From JAYWGN01 sp043778255 (lineage in GTDB: Bacteria > Bacteroidota > Bacteroidia > Chitinophagales > Chitinophagaceae), in NCBI GenBank assembly GCA_043778255.1, contig JAYWGN010000037.1, positions 1-28,534 on the forward strand: DNA of 28,534 nucleotides, in the 5' to 3' direction. Below the pieces are notes generated by a model. That model saw only the letters and a list, made by a program, of their open reading frames with translations, was not told the DNA's origin and did not search any database. The translations under genes were made by a program, and so were the position numbers. Position 1 is the first letter of the stretch. Each line of letters begins with the position of its first letter. Positions 14,243 through 23,573 of the stretch are shown piece after piece.

Positions 14243-17200
14243 ATGAAGCAGTTACAGTACCTCAAATATATAGTACCCTTACTACTAATTATATGCACTA
14301 GCCATACCGCTATGGCTTATAATGTGTTAGATACATTGCCCTACCCAATTAAAGATAGCCGAACCGATAACTTTACAAATAGCTCCAAATTAGGGATGGA
14401 TTTAAAACGGCCTGCTAATATTACAGATTCTATTATTTACGATGCCAAAACCAAAACCTATTATGTAATTGAAAAAGTAGGTACTTTTTACTACCGCAAA
14501 CCTACTACACTTACCCAAGCCGAATTTATGCAACTTATGGCTCGTAAGCAGGAGCAGGAGTATTTTCAAAAGCGTAGCAAAGTTATAAGTGGGCTTAATT
14601 ACGGCCTTACCAGGCCAAAATTAACTTGGAACAAAAATTTGGTAAACCGATTGTTTGGTACTGGTACCGATGGCATACCTAAAGTAGAAATAAAGCCCCA
14701 AGGCGAAGTAAACCTAATAACAGGCTACCAAGGGCAACGTATACAAAACCCAACGTTACCCGAAAGAGCCCAAAAGAGTGGCGGGTTAGATTTTAATATG
14801 AACTACAGGTTCAATATGAATGCCAGTATTGGCGAATTTTTAAAGTTTCCTATTTCTCAAAATTCATTAGCTACATTCGATTTTGAAAACCAACTAAAAC
14901 TCGACTATCAAGGCAAAGGCGATGGTATTATTAAGCAGTTTCAAGCTGGTAATGTATCGTTTCCTACACGTACTGTACTTATACCAGGAGCCAACCAAGT
15001 ATTTGGTATTAAAACGGTAATGCAGTTTGGCAAAGCCATACTTACATTTGGCATAGCCGACCAAAAAAGTGTACGTAACACCACTCAACTACAAGGTGGT
15101 GCACAAGCCCAACGGTTTGAAGTACGTGCCGATGAATATGAGGAAAACAGGCACTTTTTAATAGCTCAATATTTTAGAAAAAACTATAAAAAAGCATTGG
15201 AACGAATGCCCATCATAAACTCACCAGTACAAGTAAGGCGAGTAGAGGTATGGGTAACCAACCGTAACGGCATTACCACCGAGGCTAGAGATATAGTAGG
15301 GCTTATGGATATTGGCGAACCACAACCTTTTGTACCTTATCCTGGCGGTGTAGGTGGCACTTTTCCTCAAAATACGGCTAACGGATTATACTCCAAAATA
15401 ATAAGCCTTAACGATATACGTAACCCTGCCAATGTAACCAGTAAGTTAAATGCTATAGGCCTACAACCCGTACAGGATTATGAAAAAGTATTTGCCCGTA
15501 AGTTACGAACCGACGAATATTATTTTAACGCCAGGCTTGGCTTTGTATCGCTTAACCAACCCTTACGTGACGATGAGGTAATGGGCGTAGCCCTTGAGTA
15601 TAGTGTAAATGGACGAGTATTTAAAATTGGAGAGTTTAGTCAAGATGTGCCGCCAGATACATTGAACGGCATTTCAAAAATTATATTTTTAAAATTACTA
15701 AAAGCCACAAGCAGCCGTACCAACTTACCAATATGGGATTTGATGATGAAAAATGTGTATGCCGTAGGCTATGGCTACCTACAAAAGCCCGACTTTAGGC
15801 TCGATGTGTTGTATGCCGAACCTAGTACTGGCGAAAAAAATTACATGCCCGATGTAGATATAAATAGGCAACAACCTTTGTTAAGCTTACTAAACCTCGA
15901 TAACCTCAACAACCAAGGCGACCCACAGCCCGATGGCCGATTTGACTATGTAGATAGTATTACCGTAATACCTCAATACAGCCGTATAGTATTCCCAGTA
16001 TTAGAACCCTTTGGCCACGATTTGGATTATACCTTTACAGGAACTGATAGTACCGCAAAGCGAAATAAATACCTGTACTACCCACTGTACGATACTATAA
16101 AAGCTATAGCACAACTATACCCCAACCTTAACCGATTTATAATAAAAGGCGTAAGCAAAAGTACCGGTGGTACTGATTATAATATTGGGTTTAATATACC
16201 TCGCAATAGCGTACAAATAACAGCAGGTGGTACACAATTGGTGGAAAACCTAGACTATACCATTGATTATGATTTGGGGAATGTAAAAATATTAAATACA
16301 AGTGTACTCAATAGTGGTTTGCCAGTTAATATTAACTTTGAAAGTAACGGTGGTGGCTTTACTGGTCAGCAACGTAACTATTTATTTACAAGGTTAGATT
16401 ATCAACTTAATAAAAAGTTGGCACTAGGTAGTACCTTGGTTCGGTTGGGCGAAAGACCATTTTTTAGAAAAACACAAATAAATGAAGACCCTATAAAAAA
16501 TACGATGATAGGGTTAGATGCAAACTATAACTCCACCTCCAAAAAAATAACTAGATGGCTTGATAAGTTACCCTTTTACAACACCACAGCCACATCGAGT
16601 GTGAGTGCAAGTGGCGAAGTAGCGGTAATGATACCGGGCCACCCTGCCATAATAGGTAAGGGCGAAAGTAGTAGGGCTTTTTTAGATGACTTTGAAGGTG
16701 CAAGAAGTAGCTATGATTTAAAGTTTCCTTACAACCAATGGACATTGGCTAGTACACCCTACACAGCAACTAACGAAAGTGGTAGCTTACTAGTACCTGG
16801 TAGCAATGTAATAAACGACCCTAAGTATAACGATAGGCGAGGCAAGTTAGCTTGGTACCAAATAGAGCAAAATTTGCAAGATAGAAAGGCTACCAACAAC
16901 CCTATGAAAAGTATGCCTGGGTTTTTAGATTCGCTAAGCGATGTAAGGGCAAGGCTCATTACTACTAACGAACTTTTTCCTAACCGTACGGTAGGCTTTG
17001 GCGAAAACTTATTGCCTACTTTTGATTTGTCATTTGACCCTTACCAACGGGGTAGTTATAATTATAATGCTAGTACAACCGATGTAAATGCCGATGGTTC
17101 ACTTAAGCTCCCTAAGCAAAAGTGGGGTGGTATAATGCGGAGTATTGACCAACCCGATTTTGAAACGGCCAACTTTGAATTTTTAGAATTTTGGGTAGAG

Positions 17201-20200
17201 GACCCTTTTCTTGACAACCCAACAGGCAGCGGCGGACAAATGTATGTGAACCTTGGTAATATAAGTGAAGATATATTGAGAGATGGCAGACGACTGTACG
17301 AAAACGGATTAAACACACCAAATATACCAGCAGCTATTGATACTACAAGGTGGGGTAGAGTGCCAGCAAACCCTATACAAGTAACCAATGCATTTAGCAA
17401 TAACCCAGCCGATAGACCCTTTCAAGATTTGGGCTTAGATGGGATGAACGATGTACAGGAAGATAGTGCAAGAACATTGTACCTTAATACCCTTAGAAAT
17501 AACTTTGGTGCTACCTCACCTGCATACCTTAAAGCCAAAGCTGACCCTAGTAACGATAATTATAAATGGTACCGCAACCAAGACTATACCAATGCAAATG
17601 CAGGTATAGTAACACGTTACAAAAATGTAAATTATACACAAGGCAACTCGCCTATAACGGCTACAAGTTCCGATTTTAGCGAAGCGGCAACACTATACCC
17701 CGATGCTGAAGAATTAAATAGAGACAATACCTTAAATGAAACCGAAGAGTACTTTCAATATAAAGTAGAATTGAAACCCAATATGCAAATTGGTACTACA
17801 CAGTTTTTGGTTGACAAACGTACCACTAGTGTTAAATTAGCAAACGACCTAACCCGCAATGTAAATTGGTATTTGTTTAGAATACCACTTAAAGAATACT
17901 ATAGTAAAGTTGGTAATATACCTGACTTTAAAAGCATACGATTTATGCGAATGTTTCTGCACAACTTTGACCAACCTATTGTAGCAAGGTTTGCAAGGTT
18001 GGAGTTAGTACGTAACCAATGGCGGCAGTTTGCTAACGATTTAAGAGATGATGGTGTGTATGCACCACTTCTTAATCCGTTTACTATAGTTAGCACTGGC
18101 TCGGTAAGTATTGAGGAAAACGATAAGCGTAGTCCAGTAAACTATTTAAGTCCTTGTGATGTAGTGAGGGAGCAGTTTATAAGCAACAATGCTAACATTT
18201 TAGAAAATGAGCAATCGTTAAGCTTAGTATTTAAGGGCTTAGGCCCCAAAGATAGTAGGGCAATATTTAAAACAATAAATTACGATATAAACCAATACAA
18301 AGAGTTGGCCATGTACATACATGCCGAAAGTGCCCCATTGCCAAGTACACCAATAGCATCTAAAAGGTTAAATGCAATTGTACGATTGGGAAATGACTTT
18401 ATCAATAATTTTTACGAAGTAAGTATACCACTAACTATTACTGCACCTAAAAGTACCTATATAGCTAATGATTGTAAAGTGGTATGGCCCGATGAAAATA
18501 AGTTGGACTTTCAGTTAGACATATTGCGAACCTTAAAAATAAATAGAAATACAAGTGGTGCAAGCCTAAGTGTAAAATATAGCCAAACTATAGGCGACAA
18601 AACTTACTCCATAGTAGGTAACCCGAGCCTTGGCGAAATAAGGGGAATGCTACTTGCTGTAAACAATACTGACCTCGATGTTAGTTATGATGGCGAAGTA
18701 TGGTTTAACGAATTACGCCTTAAAGGCTTAAATGAAAAAGGTGGGTATGCCGCCACAGGCCGTGTTACTATTAACCTAGCTGACTTAGGTACACTTAACT
18801 TATCGGCAAATATGCACACTATAGGCTTTGGTAATTTGGAACAAAGGGTAAATGAACGTTACCGTGATAACTTTTTGCAATTAGATGCTAGTACCAACTT
18901 AGAATTAGGTAAGCTAACGCCAAAAAAATGGGGATTGCAAATACCAACTTATGCCAGTTATAGTAGCACTACTAGCACACCACAATACGATGCCTACGAT
19001 AAAGATTTGAACCTAAAGGATAAATTAAAAACACTACCTGCTAACCAACGAGACTCCGTACGTAATACTGCAATAGAGCAAACAATAATAAAAACGGTAT
19101 CATTTAACAATGTAAAGAAAAATAGAACAGGAACCAAAAAGCCAAAACTATATGATATAAGTAATGTAGATGCTAGCTTTGCTATAAATAAAACAGAACG
19201 AAAAAGCCCATTAGTAGAGCAAGATGATGTGCTGAAACATACAGCAGCATTGGGTTACAGCTATAGCACTACCGCCAAATATTGGGAACCATTTAAGTAC
19301 GTAAAAGGTAAATTATTTAAAAGTAAATGGATGGCGTTGGTAAAAGATTTTAATGTAAATCCTGTACCAAGCTTACTAAGCTTTAGAGCCGATGTAAACC
19401 GACAGTTTGGAACATTTAGGCCACGTAACGTTGGCATTAAAGGCTACTCGGTACCCGAAACCTACAATAAATATTTTACATTTGATAGGCGTTATGATAT
19501 GCGATGGGATATAACCAAAGCCCTTAATGTTGATTACACAGCACTTAACAATGCTAGGGTTGATGAGCCTTTTGGCAAATTAAATACTAAAGAAAAAAAG
19601 GATACAGTACGTACTAACCTACTCAAAGGTGGACGTAACACACTATTTGACCAAACAGCAAATGCAAGTTACACCTTGCCAATATCAAAAATTCCGATAT
19701 TGGACTTTACTAAAATAGACTTACGATACCGTACTAATTACAAATGGATTGGGGCATCACGATTAGCAATTGACCTCGGCAACATAATTGAGAATACAAC
19801 ACAACGTGGCGTAACTGGCGAATTAGATTTTACGAAGTTGTATAACAAATCAAAATTTTTAAGAAAAGTAGACCAACCCAAAGCACAAAATACTAACCAA
19901 ACAATAGCTACAAATACTGGTGATTTGAGGTTGAAAGATACCATAGGCTTACGTGGTAAAATGCTAAAAAAAGCCTTGCGGCTAAATAAGAAACTGCTAG
20001 CCAAGGCTAATAAACAACCAAAGCAACCTAAGCAAATACCCGATATAGTGAGAGGCTTTGCAAAGTTGGCCACTAGCCTCAAAAGAGCCAATATAAACTA
20101 CAACGAAGACTTAGGAACAAGGCTTCCGGGCTTTACCGATAGTACACAATACTTAGGCAATAACTGGAAAAGTATGGCACCAGGAGCAGCATTTATATTT

Positions 20201-21490
20201 GGCAAACAGCCCGATACCAATTGGCTTAACCAAGCTGCCAAAAAGAACTTAATTTCTCGTAGCCCAATATTTAACGAATTATTTAGGCAAACCATAAATC
20301 AAAATTTGGAGATAACGGCACAGCTAGAGCCTATACGGGATTTTACGATTGATGTAAGTCTTCGCAAATCATTTAGTAAAGAGTATAGCGAATTGTTTAA
20401 AGATACTGGTGGAGTATTTACTGGCAATTACAAACACTTAGGGGGCTTTGGTACAGGTTCGTTTAGCATAAGCTATGTAGCATTTAAAACAATGTTTACT
20501 AAATTTGACCCAAATAAAACATCGGAAATATTTACCAAATTTGAAGATAATAGGAAAGTGTTAAGTACCCGATTGGCAAGCAAATACCCCTACTACAGCC
20601 AGTTAGGTGTGCTTAACCCAGTACAGGCCGATGGGTATAGCTATGGCTACAACCGCTATGCAACCGATGTACTAATACCATCGTTTGTAGCAGCTTACAC
20701 TGGGCAAGATGCTAGTGAGGTATCATTACTTAGACAAGGGAATAAAAACATAAGAACCAACCCGTTCAGTGGTTTTATACCAAAGCCTAACTGGGGCTTT
20801 ACCTACCGAGGTTTGAGTAATATAAGTGGACTGCAAAAAATATTTAGTAACGTTAGTATAGCCCATAAGTACAATAGTAGTTTGGGGATGAATAATTTTA
20901 ACTCGGCCTTATTTTATGCCGATACTTTTGGGTTAAATTTTCCTACATTTTATGATACCGTTTCCAAAAATTTGATACCTTACTTTTATGTACCTAACCT
21001 AACACTGAGTGAAAGTTTTGAGCCATTAATAAGTATTGATTTACAGTTTACTAACAGGCTTAATATAAACTTAGATTACCGTAAAAAACGTGACGTAAGC
21101 CTTAGCCTTATTGACTACCAAGTAAGTGAAGTACGTAGTACACAGTACGGTGTACGTATGGATTGGGTAAAGCAAGGTAACCCTGCCAATAAAAAGAAAA
21201 TGAAATTATTTGGTAAAGATTTTGATTTGAATAATGATATACGGTTTCAATTAGATTGGAGTATAAGAGATGATGCTACTAGTAACAGTAAACTTGACCA
21301 AGCCAATAGCTTTGTAACCGGTGGACAAAAAGTAACCCGACTTTCGCCCTCAGTTGATTATACTTTAAATAAAAGGGTGAACCTCAAATTTTATTACGAT
21401 CGTAATAAAGTAATACCTAATTTGCCTTCGGCTTCACCTGTAACTACCACTAGGGCAGGTTTAGAGGTACGTATAAGTTTGGCGGAGTAG
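14243..21490 (+). CDS. sprA: SprA, type IX secretion translocon protein
   Basis: The giant outer-membrane barrel of the type IX secretion system, through which proteins with C-terminal T9SS signals cross the outer membrane; in gliding species it is also needed for motility. The 2415-residue product has the usual length. The signal peptide ends AMA at residue 25. Family landmarks include VRRVEVWVTNRNG with DIVGLMDIGEP near residue 330, long alternating beta segments throughout, and a terminal strand ending in RAGLEVRISLAE. There is no frameshift. It follows ruvA closely and may share its transcript. Its presence predicts that this organism has sov/porV, gldKLMN and CTD-bearing cargo elsewhere; none of those is in this window. 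Confidence 0.97.
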   Translation: MKQLQYLKYIVPLLLIICTSHTAMAYNVLDTLPYPIKDSRTDNFTNSSKLGMDLKRPANITDSIIYDAKTKTYYVIEKVGTFYYRKPTTLTQAEFMQLMARKQEQEYFQKRSKVISGLNYGLTRPKLTWNKNLVNRLFGTGTDGIPKVEIKPQGEVNLITGYQGQRIQNPTLPERAQKSGGLDFNMNYRFNMNASIGEFLKFPISQNSLATFDFENQLKLDYQGKGDGIIKQFQAGNVSFPTRTVLIPGANQVFGIKTVMQFGKAILTFGIADQKSVRNTTQLQGGAQAQRFEVRADEYEENRHFLIAQYFRKNYKKALERMPIINSPVQVRRVEVWVTNRNGITTEARDIVGLMDIGEPQPFVPYPGGVGGTFPQNTANGLYSKIISLNDIRNPANVTSKLNAIGLQPVQDYEKVFARKLRTDEYYFNARLGFVSLNQPLRDDEVMGVALEYSVNGRVFKIGEFSQDVPPDTLNGISKIIFLKLLKATSSRTNLPIWDLMMKNVYAVGYGYLQKPDFRLDVLYAEPSTGEKNYMPDVDINRQQPLLSLLNLDNLNNQGDPQPDGRFDYVDSITVIPQYSRIVFPVLEPFGHDLDYTFTGTDSTAKRNKYLYYPLYDTIKAIAQLYPNLNRFIIKGVSKSTGGTDYNIGFNIPRNSVQITAGGTQLVENLDYTIDYDLGNVKILNTSVLNSGLPVNINFESNGGGFTGQQRNYLFTRLDYQLNKKLALGSTLVRLGERPFFRKTQINEDPIKNTMIGLDANYNSTSKKITRWLDKLPFYNTTATSSVSASGEVAVMIPGHPAIIGKGESSRAFLDDFEGARSSYDLKFPYNQWTLASTPYTATNESGSLLVPGSNVINDPKYNDRRGKLAWYQIEQNLQDRKATNNPMKSMPGFLDSLSDVRARLITTNELFPNRTVGFGENLLPTFDLSFDPYQRGSYNYNASTTDVNADGSLKLPKQKWGGIMRSIDQPDFETANFEFLEFWVEDPFLDNPTGSGGQMYVNLGNISEDILRDGRRLYENGLNTPNIPAAIDTTRWGRVPANPIQVTNAFSNNPADRPFQDLGLDGMNDVQEDSARTLYLNTLRNNFGATSPAYLKAKADPSNDNYKWYRNQDYTNANAGIVTRYKNVNYTQGNSPITATSSDFSEAATLYPDAEELNRDNTLNETEEYFQYKVELKPNMQIGTTQFLVDKRTTSVKLANDLTRNVNWYLFRIPLKEYYSKVGNIPDFKSIRFMRMFLHNFDQPIVARFARLELVRNQWRQFANDLRDDGVYAPLLNPFTIVSTGSVSIEENDKRSPVNYLSPCDVVREQFISNNANILENEQSLSLVFKGLGPKDSRAIFKTINYDINQYKELAMYIHAESAPLPSTPIASKRLNAIVRLGNDFINNFYEVSIPLTITAPKSTYIANDCKVVWPDENKLDFQLDILRTLKINRNTSGASLSVKYSQTIGDKTYSIVGNPSLGEIRGMLLAVNNTDLDVSYDGEVWFNELRLKGLNEKGGYAATGRVTINLADLGTLNLSANMHTIGFGNLEQRVNERYRDNFLQLDASTNLELGKLTPKKWGLQIPTYASYSSTTSTPQYDAYDKDLNLKDKLKTLPANQRDSVRNTAIEQTIIKTVSFNNVKKNRTGTKKPKLYDISNVDASFAINKTERKSPLVEQDDVLKHTAALGYSYSTTAKYWEPFKYVKGKLFKSKWMALVKDFNVNPVPSLLSFRADVNRQFGTFRPRNVGIKGYSVPETYNKYFTFDRRYDMRWDITKALNVDYTALNNARVDEPFGKLNTKEKKDTVRTNLLKGGRNTLFDQTANASYTLPISKIPILDFTKIDLRYRTNYKWIGASRLAIDLGNIIENTTQRGVTGELDFTKLYNKSKFLRKVDQPKAQNTNQTIATNTGDLRLKDTIGLRGKMLKKALRLNKKLLAKANKQPKQPKQIPDIVRGFAKLATSLKRANINYNEDLGTRLPGFTDSTQYLGNNWKSMAPGAAFIFGKQPDTNWLNQAAKKNLISRSPIFNELFRQTINQNLEITAQLEPIRDFTIDVSLRKSFSKEYSELFKDTGGVFTGNYKHLGGFGTGSFSISYVAFKTMFTKFDPNKTSEIFTKFEDNRKVLSTRLASKYPYYSQLGVLNPVQADGYSYGYNRYATDVLIPSFVAAYTGQDASEVSLLRQGNKNIRTNPFSGFIPKPNWGFTYRGLSNISGLQKIFSNVSIAHKYNSSLGMNNFNSALFYADTFGLNFPTFYDTVSKNLIPYFYVPNLTLSESFEPLISIDLQFTNRLNINLDYRKKRDVSLSLIDYQVSEVRSTQYGVRMDWVKQGNPANKKKMKLFGKDFDLNNDIRFQLDWSIRDDATSNSKLDQANSFVTGGQKVTRLSPSVDYTLNKRVNLKFYYDRNKVIPNLPSASPVTTTRAGLEVRISLAE

Positions 21491-21608
21491 TTGGTTTTTT
21501 TATTTAATTTAACTTGTGCCTATATTTATTTACGTAGTAAAAAATGAATAATGAATGTTTAATACACAATGTTTAATCTATATTATGCAATGCTTACAAT
21601 TTAATAAA

Positions 21609-21646
21609 TAATGTTCAATATTCAATTCTCAATATTCAATGTTCAT
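21609..21646. repeat. Short repeats of CAATATTCAAT in the sprA-AIM24 gap
   Basis: CAATATTCAAT occurs at 21616-21626 and again at 21630-21640, framed by AATGTTCA on both sides. The core AATATT is self-complementary, so the region can form alternative hairpins. It lies in the 223-bp gap after sprA, upstream of the next promoter, and may slow read-through. Nearby DNA (21540-21600) has similar AATGTTTAAT wording. Confidence 0.65.
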
Positions 21647-21677
21647 GTTATCAATTTAATTAGCACTTTTTTAATAT

Positions 21678-21685
21678 TATATTTG
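21678..21685 (+). promoter_or_regulatory. Candidate -7 promoter box of the AIM24 gene
   Basis: TATATTTG matches the Bacteroidetes consensus TAnnTTTG, 28 bp before the ATG at 21714. A TTTA (21655-21658) lies 19 bp upstream in the -33 position. Confidence 0.5.
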
Positions 21686-21713
21686 CAAATACATTTAACC
21701 TAAATAAACCCTA

Positions 21714-22502
21714 ATGACCAACCACGAAATAGATTACAAGATATACGGTGAAGAGCTACAATTTGTAGAGATTGAATTAGACCCTAATGAAACTGCTATA
21801 GCAGAGAGTGGAGCATTTATGATGATGGATGATGGCATTACAATGCAAACCATATTTGGTGATGGTAGTGCTTCGCAAAACACAGGTTTTTTGGGTAAAT
21901 TATTAAGTGCTGGCAAACGACTTATAACTGGCGAAAGCCTTTTTATGACTGCCTTTACTAATGAAGGGCAGGGTAAAAAAAGAGTTAGCTTTGCTTCGCC
22001 TTATACAGGCAAAATAGTACCACTCGATTTATCCTTATTAGGGGGTACTATAATAGCACAAAAAGATGCTTTTTTGTGTGCAGCAAAAGGGGTAAGTATT
22101 GGCATACATTTTCAACGTAAGTTGGGTACTGGGTTGTTTGGTGGCGAAGGATTTATAATGCAAAAAATTGAAGGTGACGGTATGGCATTTTGCCATGCAG
22201 GTGGCTATATAATAGAAAAAGAACTGAAACAAGGCGACATATTAAAAGTAGATACGGGCTGTTTGGTTGCCTACCAACCAAGTGTTGATTTTGATATTGA
22301 ATTTGTAAGGGGTATTAAAAACTTTATGTTTGGCGGTGAGGGGTTATTTTTTGCAAGGCTACAAGGCCCTGGTAAAGTGTGGCTACAAAGCTTGCCCATA
22401 AGCCGTTTGGCTGGTCGTATAATGCAGTATGGTACATACAACCGCAAAGAAGAGGGTGGTTTGTTAGGTGGCTTAGGTAATATGTTTGATGGTAAAGAGT
22501 AG
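21714..22502 (+). CDS. AIM24/TIGR00266-family protein
   Basis: A 262-residue protein of the AIM24 (TIGR00266) family, built of a duplicated beta-rich fold. Typical stretches are LDPNETAIAESGAFMMMDDGI near the start, GGEGFIMQKIEGDG in the middle, LKVDTGCLVAYQPSVDFDI, and GGEGLFFARLQGPGKVWLQSLP near the end. The tail GGLLGGLGNMF is glycine-rich. There is no signal peptide or membrane helix. Bacterial members have no agreed function; the yeast relative AIM24 is a mitochondrial inner-membrane organiser, so a membrane-associated role is possible. It has its own promoter-like box after a 223-bp gap and converges on the dehydrogenase gene. Confidence 0.88.
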   Translation: MTNHEIDYKIYGEELQFVEIELDPNETAIAESGAFMMMDDGITMQTIFGDGSASQNTGFLGKLLSAGKRLITGESLFMTAFTNEGQGKKRVSFASPYTGKIVPLDLSLLGGTIIAQKDAFLCAAKGVSIGIHFQRKLGTGLFGGEGFIMQKIEGDGMAFCHAGGYIIEKELKQGDILKVDTGCLVAYQPSVDFDIEFVRGIKNFMFGGEGLFFARLQGPGKVWLQSLPISRLAGRIMQYGTYNRKEEGGLLGGLGNMFDGKE

Positions 22503-22592
22503 GGGATAAAAATGTAGTAACCTATTTTTAATTAGCACAACTTGTATCGCCTTAAGAGTTATTAGCACATTATCAAATTTTTTTTTTTTAAA
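22503..22592. other. Convergent intergenic region with direct repeats and T-run
   Basis: The 90-bp gap between the convergent AIM24 and dehydrogenase genes holds a direct repeat ATTAGCACA (22531-22539 and 22561-22569, 30 bp apart) and a 12-T run (22578-22589). I see no strong GC stem before the T-run, so a classical intrinsic terminator is not supported. Confidence 0.6.
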
Positions 22593-23453
22593 TTATACTA
22601 TACCTCCATACTCATAAAATCCTTTACCACTTTTTACTCCAAGCTCATTATTTATTACTTTTTGTTGTTGCAAGGGTGAGGGTAAAAAACGGATATGTTG
22701 GTCATAAGCAGTATATAAACTTTCGGTAACGGCATAGTTAATATCGTTACCAATTAAGTCCATTAATTGGTAAGGCCCAAGTTTGAAGCCAGTAGCTACC
22801 ATCAAATTATCTAAATCATTATAGTTAGCAAAGCCTTGCTCAGCTAGCCTTAGGGCTTCTAGGTAATAATGCCTTGCTACACGGTTCACAATAAAGCCAG
22901 GTGCATCTTTACATAGTACAGGTGTTTTTTGTAAGCTAGTGGCTAATTGTATTATGGCATTTACAGTTTGGGTATTGGTGTGTATGGTTTGTACTACCTC
23001 TACCAATTTCATAATAGTAGCAGGGTTAAAAAAGTGCATGCCAACTACTCGGTTTGGGTGCAGTACTCCCTCGGCAATAGTGGTTACACTAAGCGATGAG
23101 GTGTTGGTGGCAAATATAGTTTCGCCATGGTTTATTTCGGCAAGTTGGTTGAAGAGTGCAATTTTAATGTCCAATTTTTCAACAATGGCTTCTATAATTA
23201 CATCGGCTATACAGTGTTGTACATCTGTAATATAAAGCAAATTATTGAGGGTACTTTGTTGCTGTTCTGCTGTTATTTTTTGCTTGGCTACTAACTTTTG
23301 TAAGGAGGTTTCTATGTTACTTTTTGCGGTAGCTATAGTATTAGCATTTACATCAAATAATATAGTGTAGTAACCTTGCTGTGCAGTACATTGGGCTATA
23401 GTGCTACCCATAGTACCTGCACCACATATTGCTATTGTATTAATTGTAATCAT
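22593..23453 (-). CDS. 3-hydroxyacyl-CoA (3-hydroxybutyryl-CoA) dehydrogenase
   Basis: NAD(P)-dependent enzyme interconverting 3-hydroxyacyl-CoA and 3-oxoacyl-CoA in fatty acid, butanoate or phenylacetate metabolism. The 286-residue stand-alone form has a Rossmann motif GAGTMG (11-16), S119-S120 (ATNTSSL), catalytic H140 (GMHFFNPATIMKLVEVV) with partner E152, and N190 (APGFIVNRV). The C-terminal domain carries the usual LDNLMVATGFKLGPYQLMDLIG. The length and lack of a hydratase domain fit the Hbd/PaaH type rather than FadB. The ATG at 23453 gives a normal N-terminus. It is 120 bp downstream of feoB on the same strand, and there is no metabolic link between them. Confidence 0.93.
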   Translation of the reverse strand: MITINTIAICGAGTMGSTIAQCTAQQGYYTILFDVNANTIATAKSNIETSLQKLVAKQKITAEQQQSTLNNLLYITDVQHCIADVIIEAIVEKLDIKIALFNQLAEINHGETIFATNTSSLSVTTIAEGVLHPNRVVGMHFFNPATIMKLVEVVQTIHTNTQTVNAIIQLATSLQKTPVLCKDAPGFIVNRVARHYYLEALRLAEQGFANYNDLDNLMVATGFKLGPYQLMDLIGNDINYAVTESLYTAYDQHIRFLPSPLQQQKVINNELGVKSGKGFYEYGGIV

Positions 23454-23573
23454 AATTGTAAAAGTAGTGGGTTAATTTGGAAAAAGAAAAATGATACGAA
23501 AGATTACAGTTGGTAAATTTTTACTCATAAATAAGTTACTAAATTTAAAAAAAACTAAAATCAAACACCTAAC